The position numbers were made by a program, and so were the translations under genes. The notes beneath the pieces are model-generated. The model saw only the letters and a list, made by a program, of their open reading frames with translations, had not been told where the DNA came from and searched no databases. From contig CAVZZZ010000001.1 of assembly GCA_963780045.1 (NCBI GenBank), forward strand, positions 5,146,001-5,210,000: a stretch of DNA of 64,000 nucleotides, given 5' to 3'. Source of the DNA: JANXQG01 sp963780045. GTDB taxonomy: Bacteria; Planctomycetota; Planctomycetia; Pirellulales; Thermoguttaceae. Positions 1 through 7,308 of this stretch are shown here, piece after piece. Each line of letters opens with the position of its first letter. The first letter of the stretch is position 1.

Positions 1-99
1 GAAAAGCTGGCAAAACAGGTCGTCGCAGCGCACATCGCCGGCAATCAGGCCGCGGAGGTCTTCCTGAATTCTCTCGCGCTGGTGGTCGATTTCGGGCAT
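1..99 (-). CDS. N-terminus of a FAD-binding oxidoreductase (partial, runs off the window)
   Basis: Only the first 33 codons lie in the window. The peptide begins MPEIDHQRERIQEDLRGLI and goes on through GDVRCDDLFCQLF. From memory this resembles the start of the planctomycete GlcD-like FAD/FMN oxidoreductases, where an EDLRGLI.GDVRCDD stretch comes before the FAD domain. No FAD-binding residues are visible, so the call rests on the leader alone. The gene reads leftward, away from folE, and its start codon lies just beyond a palindromic repeat. Confidence 0.45.
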   Translation of the reverse strand, partial: MPEIDHQRERIQEDLRGLIAGDVRCDDLFCQLF

Positions 100-108
100 G
101 AAATGTCG

Positions 109-171
109 AGTTTTCAGTGTTCAGTTTTCAGTGTTCAGGACTGAAAACTGAACACTGAAAACTGAACACTT
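109..171. repeat. Palindromic CTGAAAACTGAACA repeat between genes
   Basis: Units close to ACTGAAAACTGAACACTG run rightward and their complement runs leftward, so the block can fold into a long hairpin. Related blocks lie at about 11189-11264, 41974-42029 and 56947-56990, always between genes. It separates the partial oxidoreductase from folE and could form a hairpin at the folE 3' end. Confidence 0.8.
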
Positions 172-179
172 GTGGCACT

Positions 180-863
180 CTATCGTCGGTCGCCGTAAAT
201 CAAAGTCATGAGTTCTGCCCGTGTCGAGGAGCCCGTGCGGAAATGCCCCTTCATCGCGGACGTAATGCAAAGTGCCCCGGGCTTTCGCACGCCGCGGATT
301 GTCATGCAGGTATGTTCGGCCTCGATGATCACCGCGACGCCCTTGACTTGCAATTCCTCAACCAGGAGATTTGCGATTTGCTCGGTCATCCGTTCCTGCA
401 CTTGCGGGCGCCGCGCGACTTCTTCTACCACCCGCGCCAACTTGCTCAAGCCAACAATCCTGGGGCCCGGCAAATAGGCCACGTGCGCTTTGCCAAGAAA
501 CGGCAGCAAGTGATGCTCGCACATGCTTTGGAAGCTGATGTCCCGCACGACGACCACTTCATCGTAGCGTTCCGTGAAAAACTTTTGCAAGTGCCGCCGC
601 GGATCAAGGTGCAGCCCGGCGAACAGTTCGGCGTACATCCTTGCAACGCGAGCGGGCGTTTCCCGCAATCCCTCGCGATCCGGGTCCTCGCCCACGGCGA
701 GCAGGATTTCCCGAACGGCATGCTCGATCCGCGCAGCATCGACCGCGGCGGAGGCGGAGGATCCGTCTTCGTCGCCTTGGAACGCTCGCGAGGGAAAGTG
801 GCCGTCCTCTTCGCGAACCAGGCTGCCGTGAGTCGTTTTACCCGCTTTTCCCTCGGCCGCCAT
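180..863 (-). CDS. folE: GTP cyclohydrolase I
   Basis: FolE converts GTP to 7,8-dihydroneopterin triphosphate, the first step toward folate and other pterins, in the cytoplasm. The 227-residue protein has a family-typical core after a variable leader of about 45 residues. Visible signatures are GLRETPARVARMYAELF, the zinc and active-site segment SMCEHHLLPFLGKAHVAYLP, GLSKLARVVE, QERMTEQIA and the late zinc-ligand region EAEHTCMTIRGVRKPG. Zinc ligands Cys and His are present in CEHH and HTCM. It is transcribed divergently from nth. The N-terminal leader is charged and not conserved, so the true start could be a few codons inside. Confidence 0.95.
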   Translation of the reverse strand: MAAEGKAGKTTHGSLVREEDGHFPSRAFQGDEDGSSASAAVDAARIEHAVREILLAVGEDPDREGLRETPARVARMYAELFAGLHLDPRRHLQKFFTERYDEVVVVRDISFQSMCEHHLLPFLGKAHVAYLPGPRIVGLSKLARVVEEVARRPQVQERMTEQIANLLVEELQVKGVAVIIEAEHTCMTIRGVRKPGALCITSAMKGHFRTGSSTRAELMTLIYGDRR

Positions 864-993
864 CAGTCAGGATCTCCAGACGCCACAAGAAACCGTACGA
901 GAATCCATCTTATGGCGGCGAAACATGCCGGTCAAGCCATGCGCACGGACCGGCCCCTTGACACGCCATGCCCTGCCAATGCAGAATCGTTGT

Positions 994-1705
994 ATGGGAA
1001 AGACTAAGAAGGCGGTGCATGGCGGCAAGAAGGCGGCGGAGCCGAAGGCTCGCGCCGACGCAAACCGGCCCGTTGTCGCCAAAAGTCATGCGGCGGACAT
1101 TGTCCGCCTGCTGCGCCGCGCGTATCCCGATGCCACTTGTTCGTTGACATTCTCAAACCCGCTGGAACTGTTGGTGGCAACAGTCCTTTCGGCGCAATGT
1201 ACGGACGAGCGGGTGAACATTGTCACAAAGGACCTCTTTCGCAAGTACCGCTCCGCCGCTGACTACGCGCGCCGCCGTCACCGACCTCGAGCGCGACATC
1301 CAAAGCACCGGGTTTTTTCGCAACAAGGCCAAAAGCATTCAGGGCTGTGGCCGACTGCTTGCCGAGCAATACGACGGCGATGTGCCGCAGAGCATGGAGC
1401 AGCTCGTCGAGATGCCTGGCATCGGCCGGAAAACCGCCAACGTGATCTTAGGCACTGCCTTCGGCATCGCATCGGGCGTGGTCGTCGATACGCACGTTAC
1501 CCGGCTGAGCCAGCGCATGGGCCTCACCAAGAATAAAGACCCCCAGAAGATCGAGCGGGACCTCATGGCGGCGGTTCCGGCCAAGGAGTGGGTCCCGCTG
1601 GCGCACCGCATGATCCAGCACGGACGCAGAGTATGTACGGCACGGAAGCCGAAGTGCGACGAATGCACTTTGAGTTCCGTTTGTCCGAAGATCGGTGTGA
1701 AGTAG
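994..1705 (+). CDS. nth: Endonuclease III, reading frame shifted near 1268
   Basis: Nth is the DNA glycosylase/AP lyase that removes oxidised pyrimidines in base excision repair. The first part (994 to about 1268) carries LELLVATVLSAQCTDERVN. The second, in the next frame, carries the helix-hairpin-helix MPGIGRKTANVILG with the catalytic Lys, the catalytic Asp in VVDTHVTR, and the 4Fe-4S ligands C-x6-C-x2-C-x5-C at the end. The frames join at GACTACGCGCGCC, where one surplus base (or two missing) breaks translation. All catalytic parts survive, so a sequencing indel is likelier than decay. The start at 994 gives a Lys-rich leader; an upstream start at 925 is possible. It lies 13 bases before dcd. 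Confidence 0.88.
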
Positions 1706-1718
1706 CGAGACAGCCGCC

Positions 1719-2285
1719 ATGGTGCTTTCCGGCCACGAAATCCGCCAGCAGTTGGGCCAGAATATCGTCATTGATCCGTTTGACGAGAGCAGGCTGAATC
1801 CCAACAGCTACAATCTGACGCTTCACGACGAGTTGCTCGTCTACGAGGAAGTCGTTTTGGATATGCGGCGGGCCAATCGCGTCCGCCGCATTGCGATCCC
1901 GCCCGAGGGCCTCGTCCTGCAGCCGCACCAGCTTTATCTCGGCAGGACCTGCGAGCGCACTGAGACGCGAAACCATGTGCCGATGATCGAGGGCCGTTCG
2001 TCGATCGGGCGGCTTGGACTTTTCGTCCATGTAACCGCCGGATTCGGCGATGTCGGCTTTTGCGGTTACTGGACACTGGAAATGTTCGCCGTCCAGCCAG
2101 TTCGGATTTACGCTGGCGTGGCCATTTGCCAGATCTTCTACCACGACATCCGCGGCACATTCACCGAATACTCCAGCGACAAGTACCAGCACAACCACGA
2201 TATTCAGCCCAGCCTGCTGTTCAAGGAGCTTTCGCCCGGCTGCATAGACCAGCAACGGACGCTTTCCTTCCGCGTCGACCGTTAG
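1719..2285 (+). CDS. dcd: dCTP deaminase
   Basis: Dcd deaminates dCTP to dUTP, supplying the dUMP used for thymidylate synthesis. The 188-residue length fits the family. Recognisable parts are the N-terminal LNPNSYNLTL, the nucleotide-binding segment EGRSSIGRLGLFVHVTAGFG, and the general-base Glu in GYWTLEM, followed by AGVAICQIFY. The C-terminal tail after SSDKYQ is the flexible lid typical of the trimer. It follows nth closely on the same strand, so the two are probably cotranscribed. Confidence 0.9.
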   Translation: MVLSGHEIRQQLGQNIVIDPFDESRLNPNSYNLTLHDELLVYEEVVLDMRRANRVRRIAIPPEGLVLQPHQLYLGRTCERTETRNHVPMIEGRSSIGRLGLFVHVTAGFGDVGFCGYWTLEMFAVQPVRIYAGVAICQIFYHDIRGTFTEYSSDKYQHNHDIQPSLLFKELSPGCIDQQRTLSFRVDR

Positions 2286-2356
2286 AGTTAAAGGATCATC
2301 CTCCAATTCCGTTCGTGAATCGGCCGGGATGTCGTCGCCCAATTGAGAGACACACC

Positions 2357-4069
2357 ATGATTTTGCCACGCCGCTGCTTTGTTGCTCTTTCGCTGGGCTT
2401 GACGGTACTGCCGTTCGCCGCGTTCGGCCAGGGCGAGCCTGCCGGCAGCCGGACAATGCTCGACTTGTACCGCGAGTATCGGGCGGACCAGGCGAGCTTG
2501 CGGATGGCATACGAGTTGCCGGCGTCATCGGAATGGCTCGATCGGAAGCAAAAGCTCGACGAAGCGTGGCGGACCCGGCTGGAAAAGCTGCGAATCGGGC
2601 CGCTGGACGCGCGGGAACGTGCCGAATACTTGCTGCTTCGCAGTGAGGTGCAGGGCGATCTGGACGACATCACGCTCGCCCGGAAACGGCTTGCCGAGAT
2701 CGCGCCGATGGTGCCTTTCCGCGGCACGATTCACGAGCTTGAAACGGCCCGGCGGACGTGGAACATTCCCAATTGGCGAACGACGGCCAGCAAAGTGGCC
2801 GATCTGGCAACCGCTGCAAAAGAGGCCCGCGAGCATCTGCCGAAGTCGGCGGACAAGAAGATCACTCGGCCGCTTGCCCTCCATTCGGCCGCGGCCGTCC
2901 GAGCGCTGCAGGACACCTTCAAACGCTGGTACACGTTTTACGACGGGTATCAGCCTGACTTTGCCTGGTGGGTGAAAAAGCCCTACGATGACGCTGCCAA
3001 GCAGTTGGACGACTACGGCAAGCAACTTCGAGAGGAAATCGCGGGGCAAAAGAACAAGGACGAGGACCCGCTCGTCGGTGAGCCGATCGGCCCGGACGCG
3101 CTGTCCGCCGAGATTCGCCGCCAGTGGCTCGCCTACACGCCCGATGAGTTGATCGCCATCAGCGAGCGTGAATTCGCCTGGTGCGAGAAGGAAATGAGAA
3201 AGGCGTCGCGTGAGATGAACCTGGGAGACAACTGGAAGGCCGCGCTGGCAAGAGTGAAGGCCGATTTCGTCCCGCCGGGCGAACAGGACGAGTTGGTCGC
3301 TAAGATCGCCCGCGAGTCAATCGCCTTCGTCAAGCAGCGCGATCTTGTGACGGTGCCGCCATTGTGCGAAGAGTCCTGGGGGCTGACCATGATCTCGACC
3401 GAAACACTGAAAACAATTCCCTATGCGGCATACAATGGTCGGGATATGATGGTCGCCTACGCCAACGCCGATTTGAAGCAGGCCGACAAGCTGATGGTCA
3501 TGGAGGGGAACAACCGGCATTTCACTCACCTGGTCATTCCGCACGAGTTGATTCCGGGCCACCATTTGCAGCAATACTATGAATCGCGCGGCCCGGAGCG
3601 GCCCTATTCCACATCGTTTTACGTCGAAGGCTGGGCCTTGTACTGGGAACTGCGCTATTGGGACCTCGGCTGGGCAAAGACGCCCGAGGACCGCATCGGA
3701 ATGCTCTTCTGGCGGATGACGCGAGCGGCGCGAGTATTCTTAACTCTCAAATATCATCTCGGCCGGATGACGCCCGATGACATGGTCGCCTTCCTCACTG
3801 ATCGCGTAGGACACGAGAAATTCGGCGCCCGCAGCGAGGTGCGGCGATTCATCCAGGCCGCGCCGCTCTATCAAGTCGGGTACCTAATCGGCGGTCGGCA
3901 AATCCTCGCGCTGCACGATGAAATGGTCGGCCCCGGCAAGCGAACCGAGCGGCAGTATCACGACGCCGTACTGGAGCAAGGCCCAATGCCCATCGAGCTG
4001 CTCCGCGCCGCCTTGACCGGAATCAAGTTGCCGAAAGACGCGAAGCCGTCGTGGCGGTTTGCAAAGTGA
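2357..4069 (+). CDS. Secreted DUF885 family protein, probable metallopeptidase
   Basis: The protein has about 570 residues with a signal peptide (basic RR, then a hydrophobic stretch ending AAFG). The DUF885 signature lies toward the C-terminus: HELIPGHHLQQYYESRG, an HExxH-like zinc motif, followed some 20 residues later by EGWALYWELR, which supplies a further Glu. This gluzincin-like arrangement suggests a zinc peptidase acting outside the cytoplasm; the substrate is unknown. The open frame extends upstream to 2060, but ATG 2357 sits after a GAGAGA-like ribosome site and opens the signal peptide, so it is preferred. Two GC-rich hairpins follow the stop. Confidence 0.8.
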   Translation: MILPRRCFVALSLGLTVLPFAAFGQGEPAGSRTMLDLYREYRADQASLRMAYELPASSEWLDRKQKLDEAWRTRLEKLRIGPLDARERAEYLLLRSEVQGDLDDITLARKRLAEIAPMVPFRGTIHELETARRTWNIPNWRTTASKVADLATAAKEAREHLPKSADKKITRPLALHSAAAVRALQDTFKRWYTFYDGYQPDFAWWVKKPYDDAAKQLDDYGKQLREEIAGQKNKDEDPLVGEPIGPDALSAEIRRQWLAYTPDELIAISEREFAWCEKEMRKASREMNLGDNWKAALARVKADFVPPGEQDELVAKIARESIAFVKQRDLVTVPPLCEESWGLTMISTETLKTIPYAAYNGRDMMVAYANADLKQADKLMVMEGNNRHFTHLVIPHELIPGHHLQQYYESRGPERPYSTSFYVEGWALYWELRYWDLGWAKTPEDRIGMLFWRMTRAARVFLTLKYHLGRMTPDDMVAFLTDRVGHEKFGARSEVRRFIQAAPLYQVGYLIGGRQILALHDEMVGPGKRTERQYHDAVLEQGPMPIELLRAALTGIKLPKDAKPSWRFAK

Positions 4070-4093
4070 ATTCTCGTTGCGACTCCAACCCTC

Positions 4094-4140
4094 GTTACGA
4101 CGCTCCGCGTCGTAACGCAGGCGACGGACGCTCCGCGTCC
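4094..4140. repeat. Two adjacent hairpins with the same TCC loop
   Basis: GTTACGACGC-TCC-GCGTCGTAAC (4094-4116) is a perfect ten-pair stem. GGACGC-TCC-GCGTCC (4126-4140) is a six-pair stem with the same loop. They lie 24 bases after the DUF885 stop. No T-run follows, so they look more like REP-type palindromes than a classical terminator. Confidence 0.7.
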
Positions 4141-4218
4141 CCGTAACCGCCGCCTAAACGTCATTCCGCTTGACGTTCGGCCCGGATGCGTCTAGAGTTT
4201 GAATAAAGGGGCCATGTT

Positions 4219-4503
4219 ATGCATCGTATGAGCATCGACGGCGCCGCTTCGGACGTGAAGGAGTTTATCCGGTCACTACCGTTGCAAGCGGGTGGCGTGC
4301 AACTCGAATTGGGAGGGCAGGTCATTTGCAGTGTGCTTCCGCCCGGCAGCCAGCTTTCAGAAGCCGAAAAATCCGTCTTGCTCCAGCGCGGGCGTGAGCT
4401 TGTGCGTCGTTCTCGCCAGCGGAACTCTGGCGTGCCTGAGCGAGTGATTGAAGAGGAAGTCGCTCGCGCCGTTGAAGAAGTGCGGCGGCGCGGCGCGACA
4501 TGA
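4219..4503 (+). CDS. Small antitoxin-like protein upstream of a PIN-toxin remnant
   Basis: The 94-residue protein has a short beta-rich front half (QLELGGQVICSVLPPG) and a highly charged helical rear half (LVRRSRQRNSGVPERVIEEEVARAVEEVRRR). Its stop TGA overlaps a following ATG (ATGA at 4500-4503), the usual layout of VapBC-type pairs. The next frame holds only the last residues of a PIN-type toxin. I therefore infer an orphaned antitoxin. No DNA-binding fold can be recognised with confidence, and the family assignment is inferred from context. Confidence 0.6.
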   Translation: MHRMSIDGAASDVKEFIRSLPLQAGGVQLELGGQVICSVLPPGSQLSEAEKSVLLQRGRELVRRSRQRNSGVPERVIEEEVARAVEEVRRRGAT

Positions 4504-4565
4504 TTCGTGGGCAGACGCAAATCATCACACCGGCGGAGTTTCTACGGCGTCTTGCGTCGGCATAG
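4500..4565 (+). pseudogene. Remnant of a PIN-domain (VapC-like) toxin gene
   Basis: The ATG overlapping the antitoxin stop opens a 21-codon frame: MIRG followed by QTQIITPAEFLRRLASA. The ending ..ITPAEFLRRL resembles the C-terminus of bacterial PIN-family toxins, and MIR is a common VapC start. Everything between, including all acidic catalytic residues, is missing. This looks like an in-frame internal deletion joining the first and last codons. Confidence 0.55.
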
Positions 4566-4672
4566 GCCAATGAAGTTGCACGCGAGCAATTCGTTCGTGG
4601 CAATCAGGTGACCGACGCTTACCATTCCGCTGTCTGGTTGGCCTGCTCCCCCTCAAGCATTCTTGCCCCGCC

Positions 4673-5500
4673 CTACGTCTTCCACCCCGCCGCTTCTTCC
4701 CCATCCAACCGCAAAGTCAAGCACTTGGCCGACCCGCCGGCCTTGACGAATTCTCCCAATGGCGTCGCAATCGGGGTGTAGCCGCGAGATTGAAGTTGGC
4801 GATGCAGCTCCGGGCAACCGTCGTTCGTGACCACCGTGCGCCCGACGACCACCGCATTACAGGCGAAGTTCCACGCCTCGGACTCCTCGACTGGGATCAA
4901 TTCCGGCACGACTTCCTTCAACGCCCGCTGGCCATATTCGTCGAACGCAAGTGGATAGTAGATGGCCACGCCCGCCGCGAGCGGGCAGAAACAAGTGTCG
5001 AGATGGTAATAGCGCGGATCGACCAATTCCAGTGAAATGACGCGGCAACCCAGCAGGTCGCCAATCTCGTGATGGCCGGCAATTGCCGTGCGGATGCGGT
5101 AGCCGGCGAGGAGCGTATCGCCGCAAAACAGGGCGTCACCCGCGCCCTCGAAAAACGTGTCGGGCTTGAGTTTCCGCAGCTCGAAGCCATGTTCGGCAAG
5201 CCACTGCTGCGCATAAGGCTCTTCGACTTGCCGTTGCGGGTGGCGGAAGCGCGCCGGCACGGCTACATTGCGGAAGATGAGCGCCGCGTTGGCGGTGAAC
5301 ACGAGGTCGGGCATGCCCTGCCGCGGCTCCATGCATTCAATTTCAGCGCCGGCCTTTTCCAGCAGCCGCCGCAGGTCGTGCCATTGGGAAACAGCCACAC
5401 CGTGTTCGGCCCCCCGTTGCCGGTCCATCCACGGATTGATCTCGTATTCAATGCCGTAGTGGTCCGGAGGACACATCAGGATGCGGGCAAAGTCGGGCAT
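4673..5500 (-). CDS. Arginine dihydrolase-like enzyme (guanidine-modifying amidinotransferase superfamily)
   Basis: The 275-residue protein has the amidinotransferase/DDAH fold signatures: MPDLVFTANAAL (Asn71), FFEGAGD (Glu118 region), YYHLDTCFCPL with the catalytic His166, and GGSAKC with the nucleophile Cys260. A second Asn lies at position 22 (INPWM). Single-domain enzymes of this type include arginine deiminases, DDAH and the cyanobacterial ArgZ/AgrE dihydrolase, which turns arginine into ornithine, ammonia and CO2. Two genes away lies a LOR/SDH gene, which is the C-terminal half of AgrE. That context favours the dihydrolase reading. The start at 5500 was chosen over the longer frame to 5740 because upstream codons encode no family sequence and overlap the next gene. 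Confidence 0.75.
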   Translation of the reverse strand: MPDFARILMCPPDHYGIEYEINPWMDRQRGAEHGVAVSQWHDLRRLLEKAGAEIECMEPRQGMPDLVFTANAALIFRNVAVPARFRHPQRQVEEPYAQQWLAEHGFELRKLKPDTFFEGAGDALFCGDTLLAGYRIRTAIAGHHEIGDLLGCRVISLELVDPRYYHLDTCFCPLAAGVAIYYPLAFDEYGQRALKEVVPELIPVEESEAWNFACNAVVVGRTVVTNDGCPELHRQLQSRGYTPIATPLGEFVKAGGSAKCLTLRLDGEEAAGWKT

Positions 5501-5505
5501 ACGTA

Positions 5506-5916
5506 TCAAGTTGCACGTTTTTCTTGGGTTCGCGTGTTCAAACTGGCGATGACGGCTTTGCAGGCATAGATAGGCGCTGCCATCGCGTGGGTCGGCACGT
5601 GCCAGGTCGCGATAGCGTGCCCTGCGGCGCGCACGGCGAATCGCGCCGGCGCCGACTTCGCCGCGCGAGCCGCGGCATGTGACGCCAAGCAAAGTCTGCG
5701 TACTTCGACTATCCCCAACTCCCGCTCTTTCCGGACCCATGCACTAATCGCCTCGATTGCGTGACGCGGACGATTGTCTTTCGGCCGTTCTCTTTCGAAC
5801 AGCGGCAGGACTCGCACCGCTTCCCTTGCAGCCAAGAGCGCAAAGCGCCTGTGATAGGCGGAATTCCTGTCCAAGGAGAGCTTTCGCCGGGCAACCGCTG
5901 ATATCGTCTTTTTCAT
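5506..5916 (-). CDS. Imm5-like putative immunity-domain protein
   Basis: The protein is all-helical, 136 residues, rich in Ala and Arg. It contains VLPLFERERPKDNRPRHAIE, then AISAWVRKERELGIVEVRR and AGHAIATWHVPTHAMAAPIY. This layout matches the 'putative immunity protein' (Imm5-like) family as I remember it, where an LFE..PxDxRPRxAIEA motif is followed by HAAAR..A and HAxxA..H helices. It sits 5 bases before the dihydrolase start and 10 bases after the LOR/SDH stop, so it is almost certainly cotranscribed with both. No toxin gene is visible nearby, so an immunity role is doubtful here; a role tied to arginine metabolism is possible but unproven. Confidence 0.65.
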   Translation of the reverse strand: MKKTISAVARRKLSLDRNSAYHRRFALLAAREAVRVLPLFERERPKDNRPRHAIEAISAWVRKERELGIVEVRRLCLASHAAARAAKSAPARFAVRAAGHAIATWHVPTHAMAAPIYACKAVIASLNTRTQEKRAT

Positions 5917-5926
5917 CGTTTTCTAC

Positions 5927-7192
5927 CTACTTCTTCTCCAGTGCCGACAATTCATCCACCAGCGCCCGCAAGAACGGGGCCACGTCGGTAACTAAGCTTA
6001 CAGTTTGGAAGGAACCCCGATCGGCGAGTTTGATCGCCGTGGAGGGGTTGATATCGACACAGACGACGTGGACCCACGACGGCAGCAGATTGCCTACCGC
6101 GATCGAGTGCAGCGTCGTGGCGATCATCAGGCAGAAGGTAACGCCGCGGAGTTTCTCGCGCATTTGACGCTGTGCTTCGAGGATGTCGGTGACGATGTCC
6201 GGCAGCGGGCCATCGTCGCGGATGCTGCCGGCCAGCAAGTAATCGACGCCGTGGCGCACGCACTCGTACATCACCCCCGCACGAAGCTCCCCCTTCTCGA
6301 CCGCCGCCCGGATTCCCCCCAACCGGCGAATGCGGTTGATCGCGCGGAGGTGGTGTGCGTGCCCGGCCTCGGCCGGGATCCCGCGGTCGAGATAGACGCC
6401 AAGACTCGTGCCAAACATGGCCTGTTCGATGTCGTGCGTCGCCAGTGCGTTGCCGGCCAGCAGGACATCGATGTAGCCCATGCGAATGATTTGCTCCAAG
6501 AACTCGCCGCTGCCGGTGTGTACGACAGCGGGGCCGGCAACGACGGCGGTGCGTCCGCCCGCCGCGCGGTTGTCGGCGAGTTGCCGCGCGATCTGGCGGA
6601 TGGCGACGTTCTTGGGTTTCTCCGTGGAGACGTTGCTGCCCATGAACTCGAAGGTCTCGGCCCCGCGGGCACGTTCCTCGGGAAAGACTCGCACGCCGGC
6701 GTGGCCGACAACGATCTGATCGCCGCGGCGAGTTTCGCACATTGCGAGGCATCGGGCAGTCATCTTTTTCGGATCGACGAGTACGGCACAGTCCATTTCC
6801 TGGTCGGCGACCTCGATCCAATGCCCTGCCACACGGACCTCGGTCCGCTGGTTGGTCGTGCTGTAGAAGTCTTCGGGATAAGCGCCCTCGATATCGGCCG
6901 CGACGAGGCGGCAATCCTGAACGTCGGTCGGCACGGCCCCGTGGTCGGCGATCAGAGCCAGCAGTTTTTGCAGATCGTCTTCACTTTTGGCTCGGACTTC
7001 CAGCACCGCATGGCTCGGGTCGTCCCGCAACTTGCCGATCGTGATGTGCTTGATCCTGCAATTTCCGCCGTTCGCCGCGATAGCGTCGAGAATCTTGGGC
7101 AAAATGAGGCTATCGATGATGTGGCCGCGGACCTCGACCTGCTCGACGAACGGCCATGTTTCAGCGGAGGAAGTTTTCTGCGGTGCGTGCAT
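5927..7192 (-). CDS. LOR/SDH-type ornithine cyclodeaminase-like protein
   Basis: The 421-residue protein matches the TIGR00300 (LOR/SDH conserved region) family. Visible parts are VEVRGHIIDSLILPKILD, the small N-terminal domain with LVAADIEGAYPEDFYSTT, GHWIEVADQEMDCAVLVD and a Rossmann-like half with VVAGPAVVHTGSG, LLAGNALATHDIEQAMFGT and VCVDINPSTAIKLADRGS. In archaea and cyanobacteria this family converts ornithine to proline with release of ammonia. Here it would take the product of the dihydrolase gene downstream, giving an arginine-to-proline route. ATG 7192 was preferred over the GTG at 7273 because homology begins just after it. Confidence 0.8.
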   Translation of the reverse strand: MHAPQKTSSAETWPFVEQVEVRGHIIDSLILPKILDAIAANGGNCRIKHITIGKLRDDPSHAVLEVRAKSEDDLQKLLALIADHGAVPTDVQDCRLVAADIEGAYPEDFYSTTNQRTEVRVAGHWIEVADQEMDCAVLVDPKKMTARCLAMCETRRGDQIVVGHAGVRVFPEERARGAETFEFMGSNVSTEKPKNVAIRQIARQLADNRAAGGRTAVVAGPAVVHTGSGEFLEQIIRMGYIDVLLAGNALATHDIEQAMFGTSLGVYLDRGIPAEAGHAHHLRAINRIRRLGGIRAAVEKGELRAGVMYECVRHGVDYLLAGSIRDDGPLPDIVTDILEAQRQMREKLRGVTFCLMIATTLHSIAVGNLLPSWVHVVCVDINPSTAIKLADRGSFQTVSLVTDVAPFLRALVDELSALEKK

Positions 7193-7308
7193 AATGTGCG
7201 TCCTGCTCAATTTAAATCCACGCGACAATTTTAGGACGCCCCCGAAGGATTGACAATCGGTTGCCTTGGACACTGGCCAAATGCGTCGCCACGGGCCATA
7301 ATAACAGC

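Noticed and set aside
243..1007. Long plus-strand open frame across folE
   Set aside because: It is the complement of folE; its peptide resembles no family and lacks a ribosome site.
6005..7234. 409-codon plus-strand frame across the LOR/SDH gene
   Set aside because: Antisense of a well-supported gene with clear family motifs; GC-rich codon bias leaves the opposite frame open.
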